Assembly (NCBI GenBank): GCA_014695195.1
Contig: JACJNW010000023.1
Span: 302,790 to 366,789, forward strand
Direction of reading: 5' to 3'
DNA: 64,000 nucleotides
Source of the DNA: Cyanobacteria bacterium FACHB-DQ100
Lineage (GTDB): Bacteria > Cyanobacteriota > Cyanobacteriia > Leptolyngbyales > Leptolyngbyaceae
The notes below the pieces were generated by a model. It was not told the origin of the DNA. It worked only from the letters and a program-made list of their open reading frames with translations, and searched no databases. A program made the translations under genes and the position numbers. Shown piece after piece: positions 39,582 to 47,458 of the stretch (positions are counted from its first letter, which is position 1; the number at the start of each line of letters is the position of its first letter).

Positions 39582-39750
39582 TAGAGTTGATCGGTCTCTA
39601 AGAATTCAATCCTGCATGGGGGGATAATCGCCCGAATTTAAGCCTGACTTAAGATTCAAACCTCTTTTTCCAAAAAACTTCCGAAATTGCTATAGACGAA
39701 ATGACAATTGATGCGCTAAGATACGCGATTGTGAGTTTTACACGCCCTTT

Positions 39751-40116
39751 ATGAAAGCGCAAGAAATCATCCGCTCGATCGAAGCGGAACAAATGAAAGA
39801 CAATATCCCCACGATCTATATCGGGGATACGGTTCGTGTCGGCGTGATCATTCAAGAGGGCGACAAGGAACGGACGCAGCCCTATGAAGGTGTCGTTATT
39901 GCAAAACGCAGTACGGGCATCACGCAAAACATCACGGTGCGGCGTGTGTTTCAAGGTGTTGGAGTGGAGCGAGTCTTCCTCATTCACTCTCCGCGCATTG
40001 AAAGCATCAAAGTGATTCGTCGGGCGAAAGTGCGTCGGGCGAAACTGTACTACCTGCGCGATCGCGTGGGTAAGGCAACTCGCTTGAAGCAGCGTTTCGA
40101 TCGTCCTTTAACCTAG
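39751..40116 (+). CDS. rplS: 50S ribosomal protein L19
   Basis: L19 lies at the interface of the two ribosomal subunits. The 121-residue product has family segments [32 protein letters not shown] and the basic tail [20 protein letters not shown]. It heads the translation cluster; tRNA-Trp, secE and nusG follow, an order conserved in cyanobacteria. A short inverted repeat (CTAGTTT/AAACTAG, 40114-40139) overlaps the stop codon end. Confidence 0.97.
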   Translation: MKAQEIIRSIEAEQMKDNIPTIYIGDTVRVGVIIQEGDKERTQPYEGVVIAKRSTGITQNITVRRVFQGVGVERVFLIHSPRIESIKVIRRAKVRRAKLYYLRDRVGKATRLKQRFDRPLT

Positions 40117-40172
40117 TTTGTCCAATTGCTGGTAAACTAGATACAGAACGCAATCAGAGTCGTTCAGCATAT

Positions 40173-40245
40173 GCGCTCTTAGTTCAGTTGGTAGAACGCA
40201 GGTCTCCAAAACCTGATGTCGGGGGTTCAAGTCCTCCAGGGCGCG
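40173..40245 (+). tRNA. trnW: tRNA-Trp (CCA)
   Basis: The cloverleaf is complete: acceptor GCGCTCT/AGGGCGC, anticodon arm CAGGT/ACCTG with loop CTCCAAA and T arm GGGGG/CCTCC with loop TTCAAGT. The anticodon CCA gives tryptophan. It is immediately followed by secE. Confidence 0.95.
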
Positions 40246-40354
40246 CTGAATTACTCTGATTTTGCATGAGTAGCGATTTTGATCGGATCGTGTGCCGCGA
40301 TCGAGAAAAGTCTTTATTATAGAAAGTCGGTCGAGCGCTAATGGAGCACCAGCG

Positions 40355-40576
40355 GTGGCAAAGAAAGAAGAGGTCTTAACTCCCCAAAAATCAGGATTTG
40401 ACCCGAACGAGTTTGCTAAGGAAACGAAGGAAGAACTGGATAAGGTCGTTTGGCCCAGCCGTCAGCAACTGATCGGTGAGTCCATTTCAGTGATTTTGAT
40501 GGTCACGCTCTCTGCAACCACGATCTATCTCGTCGATCAACTCTTTCATTGGGCACAAGTGAAGGTGTTCGGATGA
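40355..40576 (+). CDS. secE: Preprotein translocase subunit SecE
   Basis: The small essential membrane subunit of the SecYEG channel. The 73-residue form has an acidic/basic cytoplasmic part with the family motif FAKETKEELDKVVWPSRQQL and one C-terminal helix (VILMVTLSATTIYLVDQLF). The frame is open further upstream, but GTG 40355 is preceded by GGAG at the right distance and gives the usual length. The stop overlaps the nusG start as ATGA. Confidence 0.93.
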   Translation: MAKKEEVLTPQKSGFDPNEFAKETKEELDKVVWPSRQQLIGESISVILMVTLSATTIYLVDQLFHWAQVKVFG

Positions 40577-41199
40577 CATACACTTCAGACGAAACGCAAA
40601 ACGATCGCGCTGACGACAACCAGGATGAGGTGTTGTCAAAAAGCGCCCGTTGGTATGCTGTGCAAGTGGCATCGGGCTGTGAAAAGCGCGTGAAGATGAA
40701 CTTAGAGCAGCGCATCGAAACCCTTGATGTCGCGAACCGGATTTTGGAAGTTCAAATTCCTGAAACGCCGATTCTCAGACACCAGAAAGACGGACGAGCC
40801 AAGGAAGCCGCTGAGAAAGTTTTTCCAGGCTACGTTCTTGTGAAAATGGTGATGGATGATGAAACGTGGCAGGTGATTAAGAACACCCCCAACGTGATCA
40901 ACTTCGTCGGTGCAGAACAAAAGCGACGGTACGGGCGCGGGCGGGGTCACGTTAAACCAATGCCACTAGGACATGGAGAAGTCGAACGTATCTTCAAACA
41001 GTCCCAAGAGCAGGAGCCAGTCAGAAAAATCGACATGGCGACGGGCGACAAGATTACGGTACTTTCAGGGCCGTTTAAGGACTTTGAAGGGGAAGTGATC
41101 GAAGTTAGCCCAGAGCGGAACAAGCTCAAAGCACTTCTGTCAATCTTTGGGCGAGAAACCCCGGTTGAACTTGAAGTGAATCAAGTAGAGAAAATCTAA
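40573..41199 (+). CDS. nusG: Transcription termination/antitermination factor NusG
   Basis: NusG binds RNA polymerase and links it to ribosomes or Rho. The 208-residue product has a charged N-terminal extension, the NGN domain ([35 protein letters not shown]) and a C-terminal KOW domain ([18 protein letters not shown]). Its ATG overlaps the secE stop in ATGA, which indicates coupled translation. It is followed by rplK after 25 bases. Confidence 0.96.
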   Translation: MTYTSDETQNDRADDNQDEVLSKSARWYAVQVASGCEKRVKMNLEQRIETLDVANRILEVQIPETPILRHQKDGRAKEAAEKVFPGYVLVKMVMDDETWQVIKNTPNVINFVGAEQKRRYGRGRGHVKPMPLGHGEVERIFKQSQEQEPVRKIDMATGDKITVLSGPFKDFEGEVIEVSPERNKLKALLSIFGRETPVELEVNQVEKI

Positions 41200-41224
41200 T
41201 CGACTTCCAGAAAGTCAAGAATCG

Positions 41225-41650
41225 ATGGCAAAAAAAGTAACCGCAGTGATTAAGCTGGCGATTAATGCTGGCAAAGCAAACCCTGCACCGCCGATCGGCC
41301 CTGCGCTCGGTCAGCACGGGGTGAATATCATGATGTTCTGCAAGGAATACAACGCCAGAACCGCAGATCAAGCGGGCATGGTCGTTCCTGTAGAAATCTC
41401 AGTTTACGAAGACCGTAGTTTTACGTTTGTTCTCAAAACCCCGCCCGCATCAAAACTGATTGCAAAAGCGGCTGGAATTGAGACTGGATCTGGCGAACCG
41501 AACAAAAAGAAAGTGGGCAAAATTTCCCGCGCTCAATTGGAAGACATCGCCAAAACCAAAATGCCCGACCTCAACGCAAATGATGTCGAAGCGGCAATGA
41601 AGATCATCGAAGGAACCGCTCGTAACATGGGCGTGACCATCACCGACTAA
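41225..41650 (+). CDS. rplK: 50S ribosomal protein L11
   Basis: L11 forms the GTPase-associated centre with L10 and L7/L12. The 141-residue product starts [20 protein letters not shown], then has [17 protein letters not shown] and the C-terminal rRNA-binding domain ([20 protein letters not shown]). It is part of the secE-nusG-rplKAJL cluster, 25 bases after nusG. Confidence 0.98.
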   Translation: MAKKVTAVIKLAINAGKANPAPPIGPALGQHGVNIMMFCKEYNARTADQAGMVVPVEISVYEDRSFTFVLKTPPASKLIAKAAGIETGSGEPNKKKVGKISRAQLEDIAKTKMPDLNANDVEAAMKIIEGTARNMGVTITD

Positions 41651-41696
41651 CCTTTATTCGGGGGAGAGATTATCTCGCGATTACCCCAGGAGACAC

Positions 41697-42413
41697 ATGG
41701 TAAAGAAGCTATCAAAGCGCACGAGAGAACTGCGTGCCAAAGTCCAAGACAAGGCTTACACACCTTTAGAAGCCTTAGAACTGCTGAAAGAGACGGCAAC
41801 GGCGAAATTTCCCGAATCCGCAGAAGCGCACATCCGACTCGGTATTGATCCGAAGTACAGCGACCAACAGCTCAGAACCACAGTCGCACTACCGAAGGGA
41901 ACTGGACAAGAAGTTCGAGTTGCGGTGATTGCGCGAGGCGAGAACGTTACGGCAGCAACGAACGCGGGAGCAGACATTGCAGGTTCGGAAGAACTGATCG
42001 ATGAAATCCAAAAAGGACGGATGGATTTCGATTTGTTGATTGCGACTCCGGATGTGATGCCGCAAGTGGCGAAGCTTGGTCGAGTCTTAGGCCCGCGTGG
42101 CTTGATGCCGTCACCGAAGGGCGGTACGGTTACATTTGATCTGGCGCAAGCGATCGCAGAGTTCAAAGCGGGTAAGCTCGAATTCCGGGCAGATCGTACC
42201 GGGATTGTTCACGTTCTATTTGGTAAAGCCAACTTCTCGGCTGAAGATCTGTTAACGAACCTGAAAGCGCTGCAAGAAACGATCGACAGAAACAGACCTT
42301 CCGGTGCAAAAGGACGCTATTGGCGTACAATGTATGTGTCGTCCACGATGGGACCTTCGATCGAGGTTGATATCAATAGCCTGCGCGACCTCAAAGTTGG
42401 AGATGCCGCTTAG
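41697..42413 (+). CDS. rplA: 50S ribosomal protein L1
   Basis: L1 forms the mobile stalk near the E site and, in bacteria, can repress its own operon. The 238-residue product has [14 protein letters not shown] segments ([20 protein letters not shown]), the strongly conserved [18 protein letters not shown] and a C-terminal [17 protein letters not shown] lies before the ATG. The L10 leader and attenuator follow. Confidence 0.98.
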   Translation: MVKKLSKRTRELRAKVQDKAYTPLEALELLKETATAKFPESAEAHIRLGIDPKYSDQQLRTTVALPKGTGQEVRVAVIARGENVTAATNAGADIAGSEELIDEIQKGRMDFDLLIATPDVMPQVAKLGRVLGPRGLMPSPKGGTVTFDLAQAIAEFKAGKLEFRADRTGIVHVLFGKANFSAEDLLTNLKALQETIDRNRPSGAKGRYWRTMYVSSTMGPSIEVDINSLRDLKVGDAA

Positions 42414-42420
42414 ACAAAAG

Positions 42421-42529
42421 TTTTTCAACTGAATATCCAAACCAAAGACAGCAGGTGGTTTACGCCTTAATGTCCTGCCGAGGTTTGATTTTTCGAGACA
42501 CATTCACTGTGTTCTAAAGAAATCATGCG
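42421..42529 (+). promoter_or_regulatory. Ribosomal L10 leader (autoregulatory RNA)
   Basis: Between rplA and rplJ lies a structured leader with the L10-leader features CAAACC (42438-42443) pairing with GGTTTG (42482-42487), and GCAGG pairing with CCTGC, with AGACAGCAGG and TCCTGCCGAGG around the kink. In other bacteria L10-(L12)4 binds this RNA to repress rplJL. It is followed by an attenuator hairpin. Confidence 0.75.
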
Positions 42530-42561
42530 AACTCGGCTCTAATCAAGTCGGGTTTTTTGTT
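42530..42561 (+). terminator. Attenuator/terminator in the rplJL leader
   Basis: The stem AACTCGGCT/AGTCGGGTT (9 bp, two G-U pairs) with a 7-base loop is followed by TTTTTTG and TTTTT. It could lower rplJL expression when the leader binds L10. Confidence 0.7.
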
Positions 42562-42602
42562 TTTGGATATTCTCTACATCCCAAATTAGGAGGTGAGAAA
42601 GA

Positions 42603-43136
42603 GTGGGAAGAACGTTAGCAAACAAGAAAGAGATTGTTGCCGATCTGAAAGAAACGCTGAACGAATCACAGTTGATGTTCATCATTAACTACAGTGGTTT
42701 GACCGTGGCGGAAATCTCAGATCTACGGAATCGTCTGCGTCCGAAAGGTGCGGTTTGTCAGGTGGCGAAAAACACCTTTATGGCGAAAGCAACCGAGGGT
42801 GACGATCGTTGGCAAGCGGTGAGCGAATTGCTGAAAGGTGATTCTGCGTTTGTGATGGTCAAAGACGATCTTGGTGGCGCAATCAAGGCTTACCAGGAGT
42901 TCCAAAAAGCTGCCAAGAAGACCGAAATGCGCGGCGGCGTGATGGATGGCAGAGTTCTGAAAGAAGCGGATCTTAAAGCGATCGCGGATCTGCCTTCAAA
43001 AGAACAACTCATTGCCCAAATTGCTGGTGCAATCAACGGAGTCGCAACCAAGCTGGCAGTCGGTATCAACGAAGTGCCGTCTGGTTTGGCAAGAGCGCTC
43101 CAACAACTGTCCGAGAAAGACCAAGAAGCAGCGTAA
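42603..43136 (+). CDS. rplJ: 50S ribosomal protein L10
   Basis: L10 anchors the L7/L12 stalk dimers. The 177-residue product starts at GTG (MGRTLANKKEIVADLKETLN) after a strong AGGAGGTGAG site and shows FIINYSGLTVAEISDLRNRL and KNTFMAKA, conserved in the family. The C-terminal helix that binds L7/L12 is present. Expression is probably controlled by the leader upstream. Confidence 0.97.
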   Translation: MGRTLANKKEIVADLKETLNESQLMFIINYSGLTVAEISDLRNRLRPKGAVCQVAKNTFMAKATEGDDRWQAVSELLKGDSAFVMVKDDLGGAIKAYQEFQKAAKKTEMRGGVMDGRVLKEADLKAIADLPSKEQLIAQIAGAINGVATKLAVGINEVPSGLARALQQLSEKDQEAA

Positions 43137-43172
43137 GTTGCTGAACACAATTCAATTTAGGGAGTTAGTTCC

Positions 43173-43565
43173 ATGTCTGCTGTAACAGATGAAATTATTG
43201 AGAAGTTAAAGGGTTTGACCCTGCTCGAAGCTTCCGAACTGGTGAAGCAAATCGAAGAAGCTTTCGGTGTTAGTGCTGCGGCTCCGGCTGGCGGCATGAT
43301 GATGATGGCTCCGGGTGCTGGTGCTGCCCCGGCGGAAGAAGTCGAAGAGAAGACCGAATTCGATGCAGTTTTGGAAGAAGTTCCGGCTGATAAGAAGATT
43401 GCAGTTCTCAAGGTTGTTCGTGGTATCACAGGCTTGGGTCTGAAAGAAGCGAAAGACCTCGTAGAAGCTGCACCGAAGCCGATCAAGGAAGGTGTTGCGA
43501 AGGCTGAAGCTGAAGACATCAAGAAACAAATCGAAGAAGCTGGCGGTAAAGTGTCGGTCAAATAG
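43173..43565 (+). CDS. rplL: 50S ribosomal protein L7/L12
   Basis: L7/L12 dimers form the flexible stalk that recruits translation factors. The 130-residue product has the N-terminal dimerisation helix ([20 protein letters not shown]), an Ala/Pro/Gly/Met-rich hinge and the globular C-terminal domain ([20 protein letters not shown]). GGGAG lies before ATG. It is the last gene of the cluster and ends at a strong terminator. Confidence 0.98.
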   Translation: MSAVTDEIIEKLKGLTLLEASELVKQIEEAFGVSAAAPAGGMMMMAPGAGAAPAEEVEEKTEFDAVLEEVPADKKIAVLKVVRGITGLGLKEAKDLVEAAPKPIKEGVAKAEAEDIKKQIEEAGGKVSVK

Positions 43566-43590
43566 TTTCTGCTTAATTCTGATGATGTTA

Positions 43591-43617
43591 GGAGTCTCTA
43601 TTAGAGGCTCCTTTTTT
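43591..43617 (+). terminator. Terminator of the rplJL transcript
   Basis: The stem GGAGTCTCT/AGAGGCTCC (9 bp, one G-U) with a 3-base loop is followed by six Ts. Confidence 0.88.
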
Positions 43618-43622
43618 AGCGT

Positions 43623-43925
43623 CTAGGGTTGTCGTTCTGTACAAAGCTTATAGACTTCTCGGATTGCAATCCAAATCACAGCAACGCCGCCTAGTATCAG
43701 TACAGGAATGTTTTCTCCTCCAAGCAGTTTTTGAAGCTCCTGATTTGTTAAGGCTTGCCAAATGAGCTGGCTAGATGAGAGAGCTGCATAGATTTCTAGT
43801 GCAACAGCAAGGAAGTGAACCAGATTTAAGTTTCCAAGTGGCTTATTGAGCAGCTTACGAGTGATCAGAATGAATAATATGATTGCGAAAGTCAGCCCGA
43901 CCCAGATGTACAGAATCAGCGTCAT
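43623..43925 (-). CDS. Three-helix membrane protein of the CHAT operon
   Basis: A 100-residue membrane protein beginning MTLILYIWVGLTFAIILFIL. Three hydrophobic helices are visible (about 2-20, 34-58 and 72-92), with short charged loops and a basic tail (EVYKLCTERQP). Its ATG overlaps the stop of the 180-residue protein gene as ATGA, so the two are translated together. The frame extends further upstream, but that would overlap the previous gene much more. No family is recognised. As the third gene behind a CHAT protease gene, a role linked to that protease is inferred. Confidence 0.6.
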   Translation of the reverse strand: MTLILYIWVGLTFAIILFILITRKLLNKPLGNLNLVHFLAVALEIYAALSSSQLIWQALTNQELQKLLGGENIPVLILGGVAVIWIAIREVYKLCTERQP

Positions 43926-44464
43926 CGAATTGTTCTTCCTTTCCGGGCAGGTGAAATAGTTGTAACCCAGGCAAAGATTGTTGCTAGGATTCCGACAATA
44001 ATGGCTCCTGGTAGTTGAGCGATCATTGCTCCCAAAGCGAAGCCACCACCAATGATCGCAATGATACGATCGCCCTTTTCCCAAAAGTCAGATTTAGCAG
44101 AATTGCGTTCTGGTAGATCAGTAAAGACTTCAAGAGTCCGATCGCTAAATCGAGTCAGAAGCAGAATTGCAGCTTGTTCGAGGTCGGTTCCCGTTTTTTC
44201 GAGAGTGGCAACTGCACTTTTCGATCGCTCTTGCGCTTGATATTGCTGCCTAAGATTCAGTCGAGCCGCTTCGTAGCGATCGCGTAAGTGAGGGTAAGTT
44301 TGAGTTAGATCAAGAATTATGTTGATCGCTTGATCGATGTGTTGTTGAGAGATCGCAACGCCGATTTGATTGATTTTGGGATAGTCCTCAGGAGCAAGGG
44401 GCGGATCGAGGCGGTCGATCGCGATTAGAAAGGCTTTTAACTTCGTTTCTTCGTTGGCTTTCAT
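43922..44464 (-). CDS. Helical protein with C-terminal membrane hairpin (CHAT operon)
   Basis: A 180-residue protein beginning MKANEETKLKAFLIAIDRLD. Residues 1-125 are helical, with an EAARLNLRQQYQAQERSKSA stretch that may form a coiled coil. Residues about 132-168 form a glycine-rich hydrophobic hairpin (IIAIIGGGFALGAMIAQLPG and following) before a short basic tail. This layout, soluble helices plus a terminal membrane hairpin, could be a membrane-active effector or an anchor. The ATG overlaps the CHAT gene stop (ATGA). No family is recognised. Confidence 0.6.
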   Translation of the reverse strand: MKANEETKLKAFLIAIDRLDPPLAPEDYPKINQIGVAISQQHIDQAINIILDLTQTYPHLRDRYEAARLNLRQQYQAQERSKSAVATLEKTGTDLEQAAILLLTRFSDRTLEVFTDLPERNSAKSDFWEKGDRIIAIIGGGFALGAMIAQLPGAIIVGILATIFAWVTTISPARKGRTIR

Positions 44465-46620
44465 AGGGTTCCACCCGCGAGTGTGAATGCTGCCCAGTGA
44501 TAGGAATCAGAATATGGCGTTTGATGTAGCTCTATTTTATGCTCGGTCAGATTTTCCTGAATCAGTGTGATTTCGTCTTGAATGTCCTGATGGTAGGCAT
44601 GATCGGGTGGGAGTTGGGTGAGTGTGCGATCGAGCCATTCTAAGAGCGTTTTATACGTGCGAGATTGCAGCCAGAGTTGAGCGGTCTTGAGTGCTTCCGC
44701 AGGTGGCGTTTGAAGTTCGTAGAATTTGAGAATGAGCCAAGTGCTAGAGATTTCATCGACATTCCAAAGGGTGCTAAGAACGGCAGTCGCTCCAGCTTGA
44801 AGAAAGGCGCTGACGAGTCCGACGAATTCGGTATCGATCGTTTGATTTCCTGTCAGAGCGGTTTCACAAGCAGAGAGGGTGATTAGTTCGTAATGGCTTA
44901 GATCAAGATGGCGAATGGTTTTGGCGGTGAGACGATCGTCATTTGCAAGAATCAGGGCAGAGTTCTCAGGGGGCGTATCATAACCTGCGTGTCCCGTGAA
45001 GTGGAAATGTGTATGCCGATCGCTCAGTGCTTGAGTGACCTTTTCTGTCGTTGCTTTGGTGTCATCGAGTCGGGTGTGATTTGGGAAGAAATGGCAGGTT
45101 AAAGCAGACTCAAGTTGGGCGTATGGCATTTGAGGGCGATCGGTTTTGGGGTCTTCGACGCTGAGTAATTTGCGCGGGTGCGTCGATCGGGGTTTGCGCT
45201 GAAGATTGAGACCGATTTGAATACTGGGCAGGTAGACAGTCGTGAAGTTTGGAAACAATGAATGGACCGGCAATCGGTGAAGATCGCGATGGGGAATGAG
45301 AATGAGACGATCAAGAGTTCCGAGTGTTTGAACGATCGCATCAATGTCTAGGATTTCCCTCAGCTTTGCGAGTTGCGTTGCCAGAGTTTTACGCCAAGGA
45401 TGATCAGATTGATTCGCTTTCTTGGTTCGATAATCGTTGTATTGAGTATTCCAGGTTTTGATCCAGGATTGTAGTTTTTGGGCGCGATCGTATTGCAGAG
45501 TATTCAGCAGAATTGAAGCTTCAGAGTCGGGAGTCAGGATAAAAGTCGTGAGGGAATCATCGCTGAAATGCCAATAGACGATCGCGGTTTGTGCGTTGAG
45601 CAGTTGACGCATTTTGGCATAGCTTGGGCTGGTAACTTGTTCTTTCCACTCATCGAGAATCCAAGTGAGACAGCGATTTTTATAGCGTTCTGCGGTCTCC
45701 AGAGCGGTAGTTGTTTCGCTTTGAGCGACTAAGCTATCAACAGCGATGCGACTAAAGTCTGAAAATTTTGTTTCAAGATTTCGTTTCTGTAAAAGTGTCG
45801 TTTGAGCGTTGAGCAATTGTCGAAAAACTTCTAATCCTGTGATGCGCCATTGGTTAGCAACTTCGAAATTGTTCAAGCCAAGGTGAGCTTCGATTAGATT
45901 ATGAATCAGACTTAGATAGTGTTCTGGAAATGCTTCTAATGTCTGTCTTGCACTGTTGTAAGCTGTAATTGCTTGGCTGTAGTAGATTTTGATAGCTTGA
46001 ATATTTTGATTAAGTCGTGCTTGATCAGAATAAATATTGCCTTTCTCATGATGAAGGATTCCCCATCCTTGAGGATTAGCTTCTCTCAAAACATGAGCAA
46101 GTCCTTGATTATAAGTTGCAATTGCCTCTTCGTACTGTCCTAGATTACTAAGTGAAATGCCGCGACTACTCCAAGCTTCGGGAGATTCTGGAACAATTTC
46201 GATTGCTTTGTCATAGCTGGCAATTGCAGATTCGTATTGTCCTAAATTAAAGAAAGAATTGCCAAGATTTTTCCAAGCCGCATAATAATCTGGTTTGATT
46301 CTAACGACTTTTTTATAGTTAACGATTGCTTCCTTAAAATCTCCCGCCCTGTAAGGTTGATTGCCTTGACTAAACCAAACGGTAGGATCATTTATGAGTT
46401 CCATACGAATTTTGATTGCTTTTTCATCTGCCCGGATCGCCTCTTCATATCGCCCTAATTTTCTCAGTGCTTCTGCTTTCCCGCTCCAAGCGTCGGTCGA
46501 TTCGGAATCAAGCGCGATCGCTTGCTCAAACCAGCGCAACGCAAATTCATATAATCCTAACTGCAAAATCTGGTTAGCAGAATTCAGATATTCCTCAGTT
46601 TGTCGAATTTCTGAAGCCAC
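44461..46620 (-). CDS. TPR-CHAT domain protease
   Basis: A 719-residue protein with about four tetratricopeptide repeats in the first 185 residues (for example AWKNLGNSFFNLGQYESAIA near 115), a helical middle, and a C-terminal CHAT domain of the caspase-related peptidase group (about 430-719). The predicted catalytic pair is intact: His544 in HFHFTGHAGYD and Cys585 in LITLSACETAL. The start is GTG. Two small membrane-protein genes follow with 4-base overlaps. In bacteria CHAT proteases activate partners such as gasdermins or act in TPR-CHAT regulatory complexes; here the target is unknown, but the linked membrane proteins are candidates. Confidence 0.85.
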   Translation of the reverse strand: MASEIRQTEEYLNSANQILQLGLYEFALRWFEQAIALDSESTDAWSGKAEALRKLGRYEEAIRADEKAIKIRMELINDPTVWFSQGNQPYRAGDFKEAIVNYKKVVRIKPDYYAAWKNLGNSFFNLGQYESAIASYDKAIEIVPESPEAWSSRGISLSNLGQYEEAIATYNQGLAHVLREANPQGWGILHHEKGNIYSDQARLNQNIQAIKIYYSQAITAYNSARQTLEAFPEHYLSLIHNLIEAHLGLNNFEVANQWRITGLEVFRQLLNAQTTLLQKRNLETKFSDFSRIAVDSLVAQSETTTALETAERYKNRCLTWILDEWKEQVTSPSYAKMRQLLNAQTAIVYWHFSDDSLTTFILTPDSEASILLNTLQYDRAQKLQSWIKTWNTQYNDYRTKKANQSDHPWRKTLATQLAKLREILDIDAIVQTLGTLDRLILIPHRDLHRLPVHSLFPNFTTVYLPSIQIGLNLQRKPRSTHPRKLLSVEDPKTDRPQMPYAQLESALTCHFFPNHTRLDDTKATTEKVTQALSDRHTHFHFTGHAGYDTPPENSALILANDDRLTAKTIRHLDLSHYELITLSACETALTGNQTIDTEFVGLVSAFLQAGATAVLSTLWNVDEISSTWLILKFYELQTPPAEALKTAQLWLQSRTYKTLLEWLDRTLTQLPPDHAYHQDIQDEITLIQENLTEHKIELHQTPYSDSYHWAAFTLAGGTL

Positions 46621-46784
46621 AATCTGATTGATGAACGATTCGATCGATTTTAGACAGAAAAAACTGGAGGTTGATGAATTTACAGATCGTTTTTATCCTT
46701 TAAGAGGAACCAGGGCGAGTACGATCGTGCATTCGAGAGAATAACCGCGATCGCTGTTCAATGCGTAATTGAAAAAGCCGCGAT
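46621..46784. promoter_or_regulatory. Upstream region of the CHAT operon
   Basis: The operon promoter should lie here on the minus strand. No gene is seen. The stretch joins the 21-nt repeat array that begins at 46785. Confidence 0.4.
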
Positions 46785-46952
46785 CGAGAATAAAAGAGTC
46801 GAGCACGAGAATAAAAGACTCAACCGTGAGTATTAGAGTTTAGAATTTGAGATTCAAAGACTCAAGCGCGAGAATAAAACACTCAAGCACGAGAATAAAA
46901 CACTCAAGCTTGAGTGTTAGAGAGTCAGCCTTGAGATCAAAATACTGACCAT
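46785..46952. repeat. 21-nt-period tandem array (eight units)
   Basis: Units start at 46785, 46806, 46827, 46848, 46869, 46890, 46911 and 46932, exactly 21 bases apart. The core is CGAGAATAAAA with neighbours such as GACTCAAGC; the third, fourth, seventh and eighth copies are degenerate. On the minus strand each unit encodes a heptapeptide such as CFILVLE or SFILVLD, with one stop codon interrupting the run. It is not a CRISPR array since there are no unique spacers. Confidence 0.85.
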
Positions 46953-47080
46953 CGATGCGGATAGCACTTTTGGAGGTCAATCTCTTACTGCTAGTGGTAG
47001 CTTTAGTGCAACAACAGGTAATCCCAACGCTGCAGCTCCGATTGCTCAATATCATCAGCGAAAAATTGATCAAATTGTCG
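46953..47080 (+). other. Possible coding remnant beside the repeat array
   Basis: The plus-strand frame from about 46921 reads LTIDADSTFGGQSLTASG and then SFSATTGNPNAAAPIAQYHQ before running into the response-regulator gene. It has Gly/Ser/Thr-rich surface-protein character but no start codon. It may be a gene fragment or chance. Confidence 0.25.
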
Positions 47081-47455
47081 CTACTTTACCGATCGCGCTA
47101 ACAACATCTCAATCTTGCTTAATAGGCGCGGTAGGTCGATCGGTTTGATGTCGTATTCATCGCATCCTGCTGCAAGGCACTTTTCGCGATCGTCTGCCAT
47201 TGCATGTGCGGTAAGCGCAATTACCGGAATTCGCTGGGTTTCGGGGATTGCTTTGAGTTGCTGAGTGGCTTCCCAACCATCGAGAAGCGGTAAGCTCATG
47301 TCCATGAGAATAATGTCCGGCAGGTATGTTTTTGCTTGATCAATTGCTTCAACGCCATTGATTGCGATCGCAAGTTCAAAACCCCGTCGTATTAATCTGC
47401 GCGATAGCATCTCGCGATTGACTTCGTTATCTTCTACTAGCAAAATTCTTGTCAT
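47081..47455 (-). CDS. Single-domain response regulator
   Basis: A 124-residue CheY-like receiver without an output domain. It shows the acidic pair in LLVEDNEVNREM, the phospho-acceptor Asp in DIILMDMSLPLLDGW, the Thr in VIALTAHAM and the Lys in DIKPIDLPRLL, so it should be phosphorylated. Its start lies 3 bases after the end of the hybrid kinase gene upstream. The two are therefore almost surely co-transcribed, and the kinase is the likely phosphodonor. It probably works as a phosphorelay intermediate or by protein contact. Confidence 0.93.
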   Translation of the reverse strand: MTRILLVEDNEVNREMLSRRLIRRGFELAIAINGVEAIDQAKTYLPDIILMDMSLPLLDGWEATQQLKAIPETQRIPVIALTAHAMADDREKCLAAGCDEYDIKPIDLPRLLSKIEMLLARSVK

Positions 47456-47458
47456 AGG

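Noticed and set aside
39522..39750. Cobalamin or nickel/cobalt riboswitch before cbiM
   Set aside because: I could not find the conserved cobalamin box or a four-way NiCo-type junction; only a 12-bp palindrome stands out.
43922..44464. Bacterial gasdermin in the CHAT operon
   Set aside because: The product is shorter than known bacterial gasdermins and mostly helical with a terminal hairpin, without the expected beta-rich N-terminal half.
46785..46952. CRISPR array
   Set aside because: The 21-base units follow each other directly and there are no unique spacers and no cas genes.
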